In this document: piece after piece, positions 1-10,919 of the stretch
How the letters are laid out: every line of letters begins with the position of its first letter
How positions within the stretch are numbered: position 1 is the stretch's first letter
Assembly (NCBI RefSeq): GCF_003934165.1
Contig: NZ_ML133511.1
Span: 156,023 to 220,022, forward strand
DNA from: Borborobacter arsenicus
Lineage (GTDB): Bacteria > Pseudomonadota > Alphaproteobacteria > Rhizobiales > Rhizobiaceae
Reading direction: 5' to 3'
Length of the DNA stretch: 64,000 nucleotides
Made by a program: the position numbers and the translations under genes
Notes under the pieces: generated by a model
What the model saw: the letters and a program-made list of their open reading frames with translations, nothing else
Databases searched by the model: none
What the model was told of the DNA's origin: nothing

Positions 1-129
1 AGTGACGGAAGGATATTGTTTTCGGTCGAGATCCTGAACCGCCCCAAGGACATTCCGGCACAAGGCGGACTGCATTACACGCTGGTCACCAGCAGCGGAT
101 CGGTGAGCGGCACCCTGCCCTATCTTTAG
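1..129 (+). CDS. C-terminal fragment of an unknown protein
   Basis: Frame 1 is open from the left edge to a TAG at 127-129 and gives the last 42 residues of a protein that begins outside the window. The tail reads like a beta-rich domain (segments LFSVEIL, LHYTLVTSS and SVSGTLPYL). No family could be recognised. It lies 80 bases upstream of the peroxiredoxin gene in the same direction. No terminator is visible in between, so co-transcription is possible but unproven. It is called because the codon pattern is consistent and there is a clean stop. Confidence 0.5.
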   Translation, partial: SDGRILFSVEILNRPKDIPAQGGLHYTLVTSSGSVSGTLPYL

Positions 130-209
130 ACCAATACGGTTGGCGGTTGCGTCAGCCCCGATAAGCCGTTACCCAATCGCCCGATTTCAACCGGATCGAG
201 AGAGATATC

Positions 210-692
210 ATGACGATTTCAGTTGGCGACAAGCTGCCCGAAGCCACTTTCAGGACGATGACGGCCGACGGCGGCAAGAGCCTTACCACCGCCGATGTCT
301 TCTCCGGCAAGACGGTCGTTCTGTTCGGCGTTCCGGGTGCCTTCACCCCAACCTGCAGCAACAACCATCTGCCCGGCTATCTGGAAAACCATGATGCCAT
401 CCTTGCCAGCGGCGTCGACACGATCGCAGTGGTGGCCGTCAACGACCAGTTCGTCATGGGCGCATGGGCAAACTTCACCGGCGGCGAAGGCAAGCTGCTT
501 TATCTGGCCGATGGCAATGGCGATTTCGTCCGTGCCGCCGGCCTGCAGGCCGATATGAGCGAATTCGCGATGGGCATGCGCTCGAAGCGCTTCTCGATGA
601 TCGTCAAGGACGGTGTCGTCAGCGCGCTAAATATCGAGACGAAGTCCGGCGTGAATGAATCGGGTGCAGCCACAATTCTCGAACAGCTATAG
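210..692 (+). CDS. Peroxiredoxin, Prx5/AhpE-like family
   Basis: The 160-residue protein is the normal length for an atypical Prx5-type thiol peroxidase. These reduce hydrogen peroxide and organic hydroperoxides, usually with glutaredoxin or thioredoxin as electron donor. The signature PGAFTPTCS is at residues 42-50 and puts the peroxidatic cysteine at Cys49, followed by NNHLPGY. There is no signal peptide, so it should be cytosolic. The start is the ATG at 210, preceded by GAGAGA. It converges with rnhA on a hairpin at 705-727. The family call is firm; the in vivo reductant is not visible. Confidence 0.93.
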   Translation: MTISVGDKLPEATFRTMTADGGKSLTTADVFSGKTVVLFGVPGAFTPTCSNNHLPGYLENHDAILASGVDTIAVVAVNDQFVMGAWANFTGGEGKLLYLADGNGDFVRAAGLQADMSEFAMGMRSKRFSMIVKDGVVSALNIETKSGVNESGAATILEQL

Positions 693-704
693 CAGCGCAA
701 CCGG

Positions 705-727
705 AGCGGCTCCATCGGCGAGCCGCT
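705..727. terminator. Hairpin between convergent peroxiredoxin and rnhA
   Basis: AGCGGCTC (705-712) pairs perfectly with GAGCCGCT (720-727) around a 7-base loop. It sits 12 bases after the peroxiredoxin stop and 16 bases from the rnhA stop on the other strand. There is no clear T-run on either side, so it is a probable but not classical bidirectional terminator. Confidence 0.5.
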
Positions 728-743
728 TCCCCCTTGTTCCGCC

Positions 744-1241
744 TTACCGCTTCGCGACCCGCGGCTTGGCAGCTGGCGGATTGCTTTCCCTGGCAGGGCG
801 CGCCGGCTTGAACGGCGCCATGCCCATGCGGGCCAGCTCGTCGGCACGTTCGTTTTCCTCATGGCCGGCATGGCCCTTGACCCAGTGCCAGGTCACCTTG
901 TGGCGTTTGCGGGCCTCGTCCAGCGCCTGCCATAGCTCGGCATTCTTCACCGGTTTTTTGGCCGCCGTCTTCCAGCCATTGCGCTTCCAGCCTTCGATCC
1001 AGCCGCCAATACCGTCCTTGACGTAATTGCTATCGGTGTAGAGATCGACCAGGCACGGCTCCTTCAGCGCGTTCAGCGCCGAGATCGCCGCCATCAGTTC
1101 CATACGGTTGTTGGTCGTCTCGGCTTCGCCGCCGGACAATTCCTTGGTCACGCCGTTGAAGCGCAGGATCGCGCCCCAGCCGCCCGGACCGGGATTGCCC
1201 GAGCAGGCGCCGTCAGTGAATATCTCGACCGATTTCTTCAT
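744..1241 (-). CDS. rnhA: Ribonuclease HI
   Basis: This 165-residue enzyme cleaves the RNA strand of RNA-DNA hybrids in the cytosol. All four catalytic acidic residues fall at the same numbers as in the E. coli enzyme: Asp10 ([16 protein letters not shown]), Glu48 (NNRMELMA), Asp70 (LYTDSNYV) and Asp134 (ENERADELA). A basic, proline-rich tail of about 20 residues follows. The ATG overlaps the thrB stop by 4 bases (ATGA), so it is the last gene of a tightly packed run with ispH and thrB and is probably translationally coupled. Confidence 0.97.
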   Translation of the reverse strand: MKKSVEIFTDGACSGNPGPGGWGAILRFNGVTKELSGGEAETTNNRMELMAAISALNALKEPCLVDLYTDSNYVKDGIGGWIEGWKRNGWKTAAKKPVKNAELWQALDEARKRHKVTWHWVKGHAGHEENERADELARMGMAPFKPARPARESNPPAAKPRVAKR

Positions 1242-2200
1242 ACCAAACCATATTCCGAGGCCGAGCCGATCTGGCGGTGAAAGCGCATGCGGCGGATGAA
1301 TTCGACAGGGTCGCGCTTCTGGATCAGCGCTCCGTCGGGGATAGTCAGCCAGTCATAGAGACGGGTCAGCATGAAGCGCAGGGCCGAGCCTCGCGCCAGC
1401 ATCGGCAGCGCCTGCCGCTCCGCGTCGGTAAGCGGGCGCACCTGCTGATAGCCGGCAAGCAGCGCCCTGCCCTTGGTCAGGTTGAAGGAATTGTCCTTCT
1501 CGAAGCACCAGGCATTCAGGCAGGTCGCCAGGTCATAGGCGTAGAAATCGTTGCAGGCGAAATAGAAGTCGATGAGGCCGGAGAGCTTCTCGCCGAGAAA
1601 GAACACATTGTCGGGAAAGAGATCGGCATGAATGATGCCGGCCGGCAGGTCTTTCGGCCAATTGCGCTCGAAATCGGCAAATTCCGCATCAACCTCGGTG
1701 AGAAGTCCACACTCGACCTCGTCGGCACGCGCGCGCGAACCATCCCACAATTTGCGCCAGCCCGCCCTATCGAGCGCATTGGCCCGGCTGAGCTGAAAAT
1801 CCGCCCCTGCCAGATGCAGTCCGGCCAGCGCCTTGCCGACCTCGCGGCAGTGAATGGCGGTGGGCCGCCGCATCCACATGCCTTCCAGAAAAGTGATGAT
1901 TGCCGCCGAGCGTCCGGCGAGCGTGCCGATCACCTCGCCGTCGTTGCGGCGCACCGGCAGCGGGCAGGAAATATCCTTCTTCGCCAGATGCTCCATCAGG
2001 CCGAGGAAGAACGGCAGGTCGTTCTTGTCGACGCGCCTCTCATACAGCGTCAATATGTAGGCGCCGCTGGAAGTGTGCAGCAGGAAGTTGGAATTCTCCG
2101 TGCCCTCTGCGATCCCTTTATAGGAGAGGAGCTGGCCTATCGCGTAGCTTTCCAGGAAAGCACCAAGCTCGCTTTCGGAGACATCGGTATAGACTGCCAT
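1238..2200 (-). CDS. thrB: Homoserine kinase, ThrB2 (APH-fold) type
   Basis: The 320-residue protein phosphorylates homoserine in threonine synthesis. It belongs to the aminoglycoside-phosphotransferase-like fold used by many alphaproteobacteria rather than the GHMP kinase of E. coli. The Brenner-type motif HADLFPDN is at residues 191-198 and the Mg-binding DFYF begins at Asp211; an N-terminal [11 protein letters not shown] loop is also typical. The start is the ATG at 2200, which shares one base with the ispH stop (TGATG). The open frame continues upstream, but that extension only overlaps ispH and is not conserved-looking. It is coupled to rnhA downstream. Confidence 0.95.
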   Translation of the reverse strand: MAVYTDVSESELGAFLESYAIGQLLSYKGIAEGTENSNFLLHTSSGAYILTLYERRVDKNDLPFFLGLMEHLAKKDISCPLPVRRNDGEVIGTLAGRSAAIITFLEGMWMRRPTAIHCREVGKALAGLHLAGADFQLSRANALDRAGWRKLWDGSRARADEVECGLLTEVDAEFADFERNWPKDLPAGIIHADLFPDNVFFLGEKLSGLIDFYFACNDFYAYDLATCLNAWCFEKDNSFNLTKGRALLAGYQQVRPLTDAERQALPMLARGSALRFMLTRLYDWLTIPDGALIQKRDPVEFIRRMRFHRQIGSASEYGLV

Positions 2201-3210
2201 CACACGGTCCCGTTGACGAATGCCATGTCGGCGGCTGTCAGCTCGACGTCGCGCAGCACGCGCATCACCGGGAAATCCTCGGTCTCCGTCGCGGTCACCG
2301 CAAGATCGACCGAGACTTCGAAGCGCTCGCGAAATGCGTCGATGATTTCGTCCACGATGATCTCGGGAGCGGATGCGCCGGCCGACAGACCAAGCGTCGA
2401 AATGCCGGCGATCTCGTCCCACGGAATTTCGGAAGCCCGCTGCACCAGAAGCGACATCCTGGCGCCGGCCCTTTCGGCGACCTCAACCAGACGCCTCGAA
2501 TTGGACGAGTTCGGCGCGCCGACGATCAGGAACAGGTCGGCGCCGGGCGCCGTCTCCTTCACCGCTTCCTGGCGGTTGGTGGTTGCGTAGCAGATCGATT
2601 CCGCCGCTGCCGCTTTGATCTCGGGGAATTTCTTCTGCAGTGCGCGGATAAGACCGGCCGTGTCTTCAACCGAGAGCGTCGTCTGGGTGACGAAGCCAAG
2701 CGCTTCCGGATCGGCCGGCTCGAAATTGGCCACATCCGCCTCAGTCTCGATCAATGTCACGCAGCCTTCCGGCAGTTGCCCCATCGTGCCGATCACCTCC
2801 GGGTGGCCGGCATGGCCGATCAGAAGCACATGGCGGCCCAGCCGCTGGTGGCGCATCGCCTGCTTGTGCACCTTCGACACAAGCGGACAGGTGGCATCGA
2901 GATAGAAGAGCTCACGCGCCTGCGCATCCGCCGGCACCGACTTGGGCACGCCATGGGCGGAAAACACCACCGGGCATTCATGGTGGTCGTCTGGAATCTC
3001 GTTCAGTTCCTCGATGAAGACGGCGCCGAGATTTTGCAACCCTTCCACGACATAGCGATTGTGGACGATCTCATGGCGCACATAGACCGGCGCGCCGTAT
3101 TTCTTCAGCGCCAGCACAACGATCTGGATCGCACGGTCCACGCCGGCGCAAAAGCCGCGTGGCTGGCACAGCCTTATCGTGAGTGGCGGCTTGGTCGGAT
3201 TTTCAGGCAT
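2200..3210 (-). CDS. ispH: 4-hydroxy-3-methylbut-2-enyl diphosphate reductase
   Basis: This is the last enzyme of the MEP isoprenoid pathway. It uses a 4Fe-4S cluster to make IPP and DMAPP. With the start at 3210 the protein has 336 residues. The three cluster cysteines are Cys21 ([11 protein letters not shown]), Cys109 ([11 protein letters not shown]) and Cys207 ([10 protein letters not shown]). An upstream ATG at 3264 adds 18 unconserved-looking residues. It was not chosen because a TTGACA-like element at 3284-3289 would place transcription initiation close to or after it. The gene overlaps thrB by one base. Dxs and IspE of the same pathway are elsewhere in this window. Confidence 0.95.
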   Translation of the reverse strand: MPENPTKPPLTIRLCQPRGFCAGVDRAIQIVVLALKKYGAPVYVRHEIVHNRYVVEGLQNLGAVFIEELNEIPDDHHECPVVFSAHGVPKSVPADAQARELFYLDATCPLVSKVHKQAMRHQRLGRHVLLIGHAGHPEVIGTMGQLPEGCVTLIETEADVANFEPADPEALGFVTQTTLSVEDTAGLIRALQKKFPEIKAAAAESICYATTNRQEAVKETAPGADLFLIVGAPNSSNSRRLVEVAERAGARMSLLVQRASEIPWDEIAGISTLGLSAGASAPEIIVDEIIDAFRERFEVSVDLAVTATETEDFPVMRVLRDVELTAADMAFVNGTV

Positions 3211-3302
3211 GATGTCCCAGTCTTTCGCTAAGGTCTGTCGAGCATCAGGATTCGGTGCGGACATGAGGCGAGCGGCCCGCCCATGTCAAGGGCGAGCCCG
3301 GT

Positions 3303-4058
3303 TCAATGCGTCCTGCGCGATCGCCACAACCAGGTGCCGAGCACGCCGGCAAGCGCTGCCGCCAAGCCATACCAGGTGACCGCATATTGCAGATGGCTGT
3401 TGGGCAGGTCGACAATGGTCACGTCGCCCACAGGCAGGCCGCCTGGGTTGGGCGTGTTATCGGCGTCGACAAAGAAGGGCACGAGTTCAGCTCCGGAGGG
3501 CAGGCCGGCTGTCGCCGCCATCACATCGCGGTCCTTCCAGTAGAAGATGTTCTTGGCCGGGTCGTTGTCCGGCACCATCGACGAGGGCTTTTCAGCCAGT
3601 GGATTTCTGGCAAGGCCCGTCACCGTCACCTGACCGGAAACCTGCCCTTCCGGCCGCGTGGCGGGGTCCTTGTTGTCAAAGGGAACGAAGCCGCGATTGA
3701 TCAGCAGGAAGCGCCCATCCGAAAGCCTCAGCGGCGTGTAGACATAATAGCCCGACTGGCCCTCATTGGTGGCGAAGAAGTGCCGCTCGCCTCCATGCAG
3801 GAACTCACCGGACACTGTCACCGGCCAGTAGTCGACATCGCCGGTCTTGGCGAACCTGCCTTCGATTTCGGTAAGCGTCAGCGGGGTGGAATGAACCCGC
3901 TGATCGATCGTGGCAAGCAGCGCTTCCTTCCAGTGCAGCCGCTGCACCTGCCAAGTGCCGAGACTGATAAGTATGGCCAGGGCCGGGATACCGAAAATCA
4001 GCGCCAGCAGGCGCCGTCGGCCGCTCATCTGGGAGTTGGAAAGAGCAGAGCCTGTCAT
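3303..4058 (-). CDS. SURF1 family cytochrome oxidase assembly protein
   Basis: The 251-residue membrane protein has the SURF1 layout. There is one transmembrane segment near residues 17-37 (begins LLALIFGIPALAILI and ends in GTWQVQRLHWK) and a second at the C-terminus (YGLAAALAGVLGTWLW). The large periplasmic part between them carries conserved pieces such as LLINRGFVP. SURF1 proteins help insert heme a into subunit I of aa3 oxidases. The ATG at 4058 overlaps the DUF983 stop by 4 bases (ATGA), which fixes the start. The rest of the oxidase locus lies immediately upstream, which supports the role. Confidence 0.92.
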   Translation of the reverse strand: MTGSALSNSQMSGRRRLLALIFGIPALAILISLGTWQVQRLHWKEALLATIDQRVHSTPLTLTEIEGRFAKTGDVDYWPVTVSGEFLHGGERHFFATNEGQSGYYVYTPLRLSDGRFLLINRGFVPFDNKDPATRPEGQVSGQVTVTGLARNPLAEKPSSMVPDNDPAKNIFYWKDRDVMAATAGLPSGAELVPFFVDADNTPNPGGLPVGDVTIVDLPNSHLQYAVTWYGLAAALAGVLGTWLWRSRRTH

Positions 4059-4441
4059 TGCGACCGGTCCAGCTGCCCCTCGGCGGCCCTGTTGCGGTAT
4101 TGCAGCGTGATCAGCACGCCCTTGATCAGCCGCAAGGCGGTAAGGGTTAGCGCGAGCGTCAATGGTATCCAGAGCAGAAAATGCAGCCACAGCGGCGGAT
4201 TGTGGGTGACCTCCAGCCACAGCGCCGAGCCGACCACGATGAAGCCGATGATCAGGATGACGAATACGGCGGGTCCGTCACCCGCATCGGCGAAGGAATA
4301 GTCCAGCCCGCAGGCTTCGCAACGGGGCGCAACTGTCAGGAAGCGCGAGAACAGCCGCCCCTCGCCGCAGCGTGGGCAGCATCCCTTGAGGCCGGCGGCA
4401 ATCGGTTCGACCGGTGGCCAGTTCGCCTTGTCCTCACTCAT
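4055..4441 (-). CDS. DUF983 family zinc-ribbon-like membrane protein
   Basis: The 128-residue protein starts with two CxxC pairs (CPRC and CEAC, residues 22-44), a likely metal site. Two transmembrane segments follow, around residues 56-76 and 85-105. This is the DUF983 pattern. The family commonly sits beside cytochrome oxidase assembly genes in alphaproteobacteria, and here it lies directly between ctaE and SURF1. Its molecular function is not established. The ATG at 4441 is preceded by GGAG. The gene heads the DUF983-SURF1-ispH-thrB-rnhA run, separated from ctaE by a terminator. Confidence 0.9.
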   Translation of the reverse strand: MSEDKANWPPVEPIAAGLKGCCPRCGEGRLFSRFLTVAPRCEACGLDYSFADAGDGPAVFVILIIGFIVVGSALWLEVTHNPPLWLHFLLWIPLTLALTLTALRLIKGVLITLQYRNRAAEGQLDRSQ

Positions 4442-4544
4442 GGGTCACTCCGGCCATGTCCTTTCCTTCCGGCGCCGCGCCAAGTTTCCAGCGAAACTGG
4501 GGCGTTGGTGCATTCGGCATCGAGCATGCTGATGCTTTGCGCCG

Positions 4545-4579
4545 AAAAAGAGAAGGCGGCCGTGTTGCCACGGCCGCCT
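4545..4579 (-). terminator. Rho-independent terminator after ctaE
   Basis: Read on the minus strand, AGGCGGCCGTG and CACGGCCGCCT form a perfect 11-bp stem (4554-4579) with a 4-base loop. It is followed by TCTCTTTTT. It lies 22 bases after the ctaE stop, so it closes the oxidase operon and separates it from DUF983. Confidence 0.85.
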
Positions 4580-4600
4580 GTTCTTTCACCTATCCAGGTC

Positions 4601-5485
4601 TCAGTGGCCCTGAGCGATGGTCGCACCGACCGAAGCCCAGACATAGATCGAGGCAAACAGGAACAGCCAGACCACGTCGACGAAATGCCAGTACCAGGCA
4701 GCCGCCTCGAAGCCGAAATGCTGCTTGGGCGTGAAATCACCCTTCATTGCGCGCAGCAGGCAGACCAGCAGGAAGATCGTGCCGATCAGGACGTGGAAGC
4801 CATGGAAGCCCGTCGCCATGAAGAAGGTCGCGCCATAGATCGAGTCCTTAAACGCGAAGGGCGCATGGATATATTCAAAGGCCTGCACGAAGGAGAATAG
4901 GACACCGAGTGCAACCGTGATGACCAGGCCATTGACCAGGCCGCGGCGATCATTGTTCAGCAGCGCATGATGCGCCCAGGTGACCGTGGTGCCCGACAGG
5001 AGCAGGATGATGGTGTTGTAGAGCGGCAGGTGGAAGGGATCGAGAACCTCGATGCCCTGCGGCGGCCAGACACCCCCGGTATATTCGGCCCGTGCATATT
5101 GATGGGCCTCGTTCGGGAACAGGCTGGCGTCGAAGAATGCCCAGAACCAGGCAACGAAGAACATCACCTCGGAGGTGATGAACATGATCATGCCATAGCG
5201 CAGATGCAGCGACACGACGCGGGTATGGTGACCCTCATGCGCTTCCTTGATCGTGTCCGACCACCAGCCATACATGGTGTAGAGCACGATGGCGACGCCG
5301 ATGAAGAACAGCCAGGGATTGGCGATGTTGACACCGAAGAGGGGGAATTCGCCCTCGTTCAGATATTGCATCCACGCCACGCCGCCAATGGCCATGACGA
5401 GCGCGCCGACCGAGCCGAGAAACGGCCACGGACTCGGGTCGATGATGTGATAATCGTGTTGTGGTTTTGCGTGCGCGTCTGCCAT
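4601..5485 (-). CDS. ctaE: Cytochrome c oxidase subunit III
   Basis: The 294-residue inner-membrane protein is the third core subunit of the aa3-type oxidase. It has seven hydrophobic helices and the subunit III hallmarks FITSEVMFFVAWFWAFF, GTTVTWAHHAL and AAWYWHFVDVVWLFLF, including the conserved carboxylates in TSEVMF and HFVDVVW. The start is the ATG at 5485, one base after the ctaG stop; the longer open frame upstream only overlaps ctaG. It ends the ctaB-coxF-ctaG-ctaE run, just ahead of a strong terminator. Confidence 0.97.
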   Translation of the reverse strand: MADAHAKPQHDYHIIDPSPWPFLGSVGALVMAIGGVAWMQYLNEGEFPLFGVNIANPWLFFIGVAIVLYTMYGWWSDTIKEAHEGHHTRVVSLHLRYGMIMFITSEVMFFVAWFWAFFDASLFPNEAHQYARAEYTGGVWPPQGIEVLDPFHLPLYNTIILLLSGTTVTWAHHALLNNDRRGLVNGLVITVALGVLFSFVQAFEYIHAPFAFKDSIYGATFFMATGFHGFHVLIGTIFLLVCLLRAMKGDFTPKQHFGFEAAAWYWHFVDVVWLFLFASIYVWASVGATIAQGH

Positions 5486-5486
5486 A

Positions 5487-6119
5487 TCAGCCCCCGAGAT
5501 TTGCGTCGGTGTTGTCGTTTGTTGTGGTCTGGTCGCTCTGCGGCGCGACAGCCACAGGCTCCTGCCCCTCGATCGGGAAGAACGTATAGGAAAGCGTGAT
5601 CGTCTTGATGTCCTTGAGTTCGGGAACATCGACGATGTCTGGATCGACATAGAAAACGACCGGCATATCGAGCGTTTCGCCGGGTTTCAGCGTCGTATCG
5701 GTGAAGCAGAAACACTCCACCTTGTTGAAATAGGCCCCGGCCAGCGCCGGCATCACGTTGAAGGTGGCACGCCCGGATGTGGGCTTATCCCCGTCATTTT
5801 CAGCCGAGTAGTGCGCTTGCGCGGTCTCGCCGATCTTGATCTTGATGTCGCGCGCCACCGGCTTGAACTTCCAATCCAGCGCACCGGAGGTGTTGGCGTC
5901 GAAGCGCACGGTAATGGTGCGGTCAAGCACGCGGTCGGAATATTGGGTCACGCGCTGGGTCGTGCCGCCATAACCGGTGACCTTGCAGAACATGTCGTAA
6001 AGCGGCACCGCGGCATAGGCCATGCCGATCATGCCGCCAAAGAACGCCACGCAGACCGCGGCGACGACCCGGTTGGACTTCTCGGTCCTGGCGCTGACTT
6101 CTTTCTTCTGCTCGCTCAT
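5487..6119 (-). CDS. ctaG: Cytochrome c oxidase assembly protein Cox11
   Basis: The 210-residue copper chaperone delivers Cu to the CuB site of subunit I. A short cytosolic N-terminus is followed by one transmembrane helix (about residues 17-38) and a periplasmic beta domain. The copper motif CFCF is at residues 136-139, and Cys45 ([12 protein letters not shown]) is also conserved in the family. The ATG at 6119 has GAGGG just upstream, inside the tail of the small CoxF-like gene. It is one base from ctaE downstream. Confidence 0.97.
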   Translation of the reverse strand: MSEQKKEVSARTEKSNRVVAAVCVAFFGGMIGMAYAAVPLYDMFCKVTGYGGTTQRVTQYSDRVLDRTITVRFDANTSGALDWKFKPVARDIKIKIGETAQAHYSAENDGDKPTSGRATFNVMPALAGAYFNKVECFCFTDTTLKPGETLDMPVVFYVDPDIVDVPELKDIKTITLSYTFFPIEGQEPVAVAPQSDQTTTNDNTDANLGG

Positions 6120-6126
6120 CGCACCC

Positions 6127-6285
6127 TCACATCGCCCGATCCAGGATCGCCGGATTGAACTTGATGATGGTCGCTATGTAGAAGATCACGACCAGAGCCG
6201 CGAGCCCGAGGCCGATCGCGATCGAACGGCTGCGGCGCGCCTTCTTCTGCGTTTCGGTCAGCGTATGCAGTTCATCCTCCTTCAC
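6127..6285 (-). CDS. Small CoxF-like membrane protein (52 aa)
   Basis: A 52-residue frame begins with GTG at 6285, formed by the last base of the CAG codon and the TG of the ctaB stop, a 4-base GTGA overlap. It ends with TGA at 6127-6129. The product has a charged N-terminus ([20 protein letters not shown]), one hydrophobic helix (about residues 22-41, [20 protein letters not shown]) and a short tail. Its size, topology and place between ctaB and ctaG match the CoxF-type small proteins of alphaproteobacterial oxidase operons. Function is not proven. It is too short for many gene finders. Confidence 0.82.
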   Translation of the reverse strand: MKEDELHTLTETQKKARRSRSIAIGLGLAALVVIFYIATIIKFNPAILDRAM

Positions 6286-7232
6286 TGCAGCACACCCGGC
6301 ACGGCAAGCGCGTGCTCGATGATGCTGTCGGCCAGATAGGCGGCGAAGATGACGAACAGGTAGAGCAGCGAAAAGCCGAACAGCGCCTTGGCCGGCTTCA
6401 TCAGCCGGTCGCCATCGGGCATGAGCAGCACTTTCCAGGAATACCAGATGAAGCCGATGCCCAGCGCGGTTGCCACGAGACCATAGACGGCGGTGGTGTA
6501 GCCGAGAAGCCAGGGCAGCATGCCCACGGGCGCCAGCAGCAGCGCATAGGCGAAGATCTGCTTGCGGGTCGATTCTTCGCCGGCGACATTCGGCATCATC
6601 GGCACGCCGGCGCGGCCGTAGTCATCCGACTTGAACAGCGCCAGCGCCCAGAAATGCGGCGGCGTCCACAGGAAGATGATCAGGAACAGGATGACGCTTT
6701 CAAGGCTGACCGTGCCGGTCGCGGCAGCCCAGCCGATGACGGGCGGAAACGCGCCTGCGGCACCGCCGATGACGATGTTCTGCGGGGTCGAGCGTTTCAG
6801 CCAGATCGTGTAGATCACCGCATAAAAGAAGATGGTGAAGGCAAGCAGCGCCGCCGAAAGCCAGTTGACGATGACGCCCAGTGTCATCACCGAAAGCGCC
6901 GACAGGATGAGCCCGAAAACCAGCGCTTCGCCGGGACGCACCCGGCCGGCCGGCACCGGCCTGCTCGCCGTGCGCGACATGACCGCGTCGATATCCGCGT
7001 CATACCACATGTTGAGCGCACCGGATGCGCCAGCGCCAAGCGCGATGGCCAGGATGGCCACAACCGCGATGAACGGATTGATCGACAACGGGGCGGCCAT
7101 CAGCCCGACAAACGCCGTGAAGACGACGAGCGACATCACGCGCGGCTTCAGCAGCGCGAAAAAATCGCCGGCGGTCGCTTCCGACATGCGGAACCCCCCA
7201 TCGTCCATTGCGTTTTCTTCAGCCAGGGCCAT
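6282..7232 (-). CDS. ctaB: Protoheme IX farnesyltransferase (heme o synthase)
   Basis: The 316-residue UbiA-superfamily membrane enzyme farnesylates protoheme to heme o, the precursor of heme a in the adjacent oxidase. It has many hydrophobic helices and the expected segments [35 protein letters not shown] (polyprenyl-diphosphate/Mg motif) and [14 protein letters not shown] codons at 7253, 7232, 7208 and 7187 are possible. The one at 7232 ([12 protein letters not shown]) fits relatives best, although the ATG at 7187 has a G-rich upstream stretch. It overlaps the CoxF-like gene by 4 bases. Confidence 0.94.
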   Translation of the reverse strand: MALAEENAMDDGGFRMSEATAGDFFALLKPRVMSLVVFTAFVGLMAAPLSINPFIAVVAILAIALGAGASGALNMWYDADIDAVMSRTASRPVPAGRVRPGEALVFGLILSALSVMTLGVIVNWLSAALLAFTIFFYAVIYTIWLKRSTPQNIVIGGAAGAFPPVIGWAAATGTVSLESVILFLIIFLWTPPHFWALALFKSDDYGRAGVPMMPNVAGEESTRKQIFAYALLLAPVGMLPWLLGYTTAVYGLVATALGIGFIWYSWKVLLMPDGDRLMKPAKALFGFSLLYLFVIFAAYLADSIIEHALAVPGVLQ

Positions 7233-7313
7233 TGTCAATCTAATCCGCTTCAATCGTCCGCGAAACCGCCATCATTGTCGGCGGTCCCGACGTTGGAACC
7301 CGCTTTCATCGTG

Positions 7314-7366
7314 AAAAAGCGGTTCCGCTTCTTGTCCGCAGCCCCGGAAAGCCGGTTTCCGGGGCT
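7314..7366 (-). terminator. Double hairpin block between coxA and ctaB
   Basis: An 11-bp perfect stem (AGCCCCGGAAA at 7340-7350 with TTTCCGGGGCT at 7356-7366) is followed on the minus strand by a second short hairpin, AAGCG/CGCTT, and a T-run (7314-7330). It starts 16 bases after the coxA stop. It should terminate or attenuate coxBA transcription before ctaB. Confidence 0.7.
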
Positions 7367-7381
7367 ACTGTCGATGCGCGC

Positions 7382-9944
<2,563 letters not shown>

Positions 9945-10297
9945 CGTCTCCCAATTCCATGCGCCGGAGGTGCACGACTAATCGTTGGCCCGGGAGGGAA
10001 TCCCGGAGCTTTCGACGCTGGTTCAAACCATACTCTCTTTCCGACCGCAAGGAAGGAGCGCAACAACCCATGCGGCATTTTTGCGCGCAAGCCGCAGGCC
10101 GCCGCCCTTGCCGCGAAGCCGACAAACAGAAGGAAGAAAGGAAACGAGCTGAACGAGAAAAGCAAGAAGGCCGCATTTCAGGCAAATTTGGCTTGGAAAA
10201 TCGGTGAAACTGCGCGATTGGCTGCTTCAATACCTGTTCTTGCCCTATAGTTCTTCCTGTTACGGCCGCGTTTGCGGCGATTCGCAATGGAGCCAAT
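9945..10297. other. 353-base divergent spacer between coxB and ialB
   Basis: No convincing gene was found here. It must hold the promoters of both coxB and ialB. A 6-bp hairpin (CCGGGA/TCCCGG, 9990-10006) lies in the coxB leader. A TATAGT at 10246-10251 could be a -10 box for ialB, but no good -35 was found at the right distance. Confidence 0.4.
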
Positions 10298-10825
10298 ATG
10301 ATATCTCGGCTTTCGGGAACCTTGGCGAAGGCCATCCTCGCCAGCGCATTGTGCGCCCTGACTGTTCCGGCAGTTGCCCAGCAGCAGAAGCCTGCCGGCG
10401 CGGTGCGCTCCACGCATGGCGCCTGGTCGATCATCTGCGACACGCCGGCGGGCGCCACCGCCGAGCAATGCGTGATGATGCAGAATGTGATCGCCGAGGA
10501 CCGTCCGGAAATGGGCCTTTCGGTGGTGGTGCTGCGCACGGCCGACAACAAGGCGGAGATCCTGCGCGTGCTGGCGCCGCTTGGCGTGCTTTTGCCTAAC
10601 GGGCTTGGCCTCAATGTCGATGGCAAGGATATCGGCCGCGCCTATTTCGTGCGCTGCTTTGGCGACGGCTGCTATGCCGAGGTCATCCTGGAAAAGACGC
10701 TGCTCGATACGCTGAAGGGCGGCACTTCGGCCACCTTCATCGTGTTCCAGACGCCCGAGGAAGGCATCGGCATTCCGGTCGACCTGAACGGCTTCGACGA
10801 GGGTTTTGCCGCGCTGCCGAAATAA
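10298..10825 (+). CDS. IalB family secreted protein
   Basis: The 175-residue protein has a signal peptide (ASALCALTVPAVAQQQ, cleavage near residue 27). The rest matches the invasion-associated-locus-B family: HGAWSIICDTP near the N-terminus, CVMMQNV, GLNVDGKDIGRAYFVRC and CYAEVILE, with four spaced cysteines that probably form disulfides. IalB of Bartonella is linked to erythrocyte invasion. In free-living and plant-associated rhizobia the role is unknown, so no virulence function is implied. The ATG at 10298 is preceded by GGAG. It stands alone, divergent from coxB. Confidence 0.88.
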   Translation: MISRLSGTLAKAILASALCALTVPAVAQQQKPAGAVRSTHGAWSIICDTPAGATAEQCVMMQNVIAEDRPEMGLSVVVLRTADNKAEILRVLAPLGVLLPNGLGLNVDGKDIGRAYFVRCFGDGCYAEVILEKTLLDTLKGGTSATFIVFQTPEEGIGIPVDLNGFDEGFAALPK

Positions 10826-10919
10826 GCCGCGCCGCGCCAATATCCAAAGACGCATTGCCGTGGCGGTCGCTCGCGCCTACATGCGAGGTCGCGACGATTT
10901 TTGAACGAGGCGACGCGCC

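Noticed and set aside
2201-2422. N-terminal extension of homoserine kinase
   Set aside because: It overlaps ispH, is arginine-rich without similarity to the family, and the ATG at 2200 overlaps the ispH stop as expected for coupled genes.
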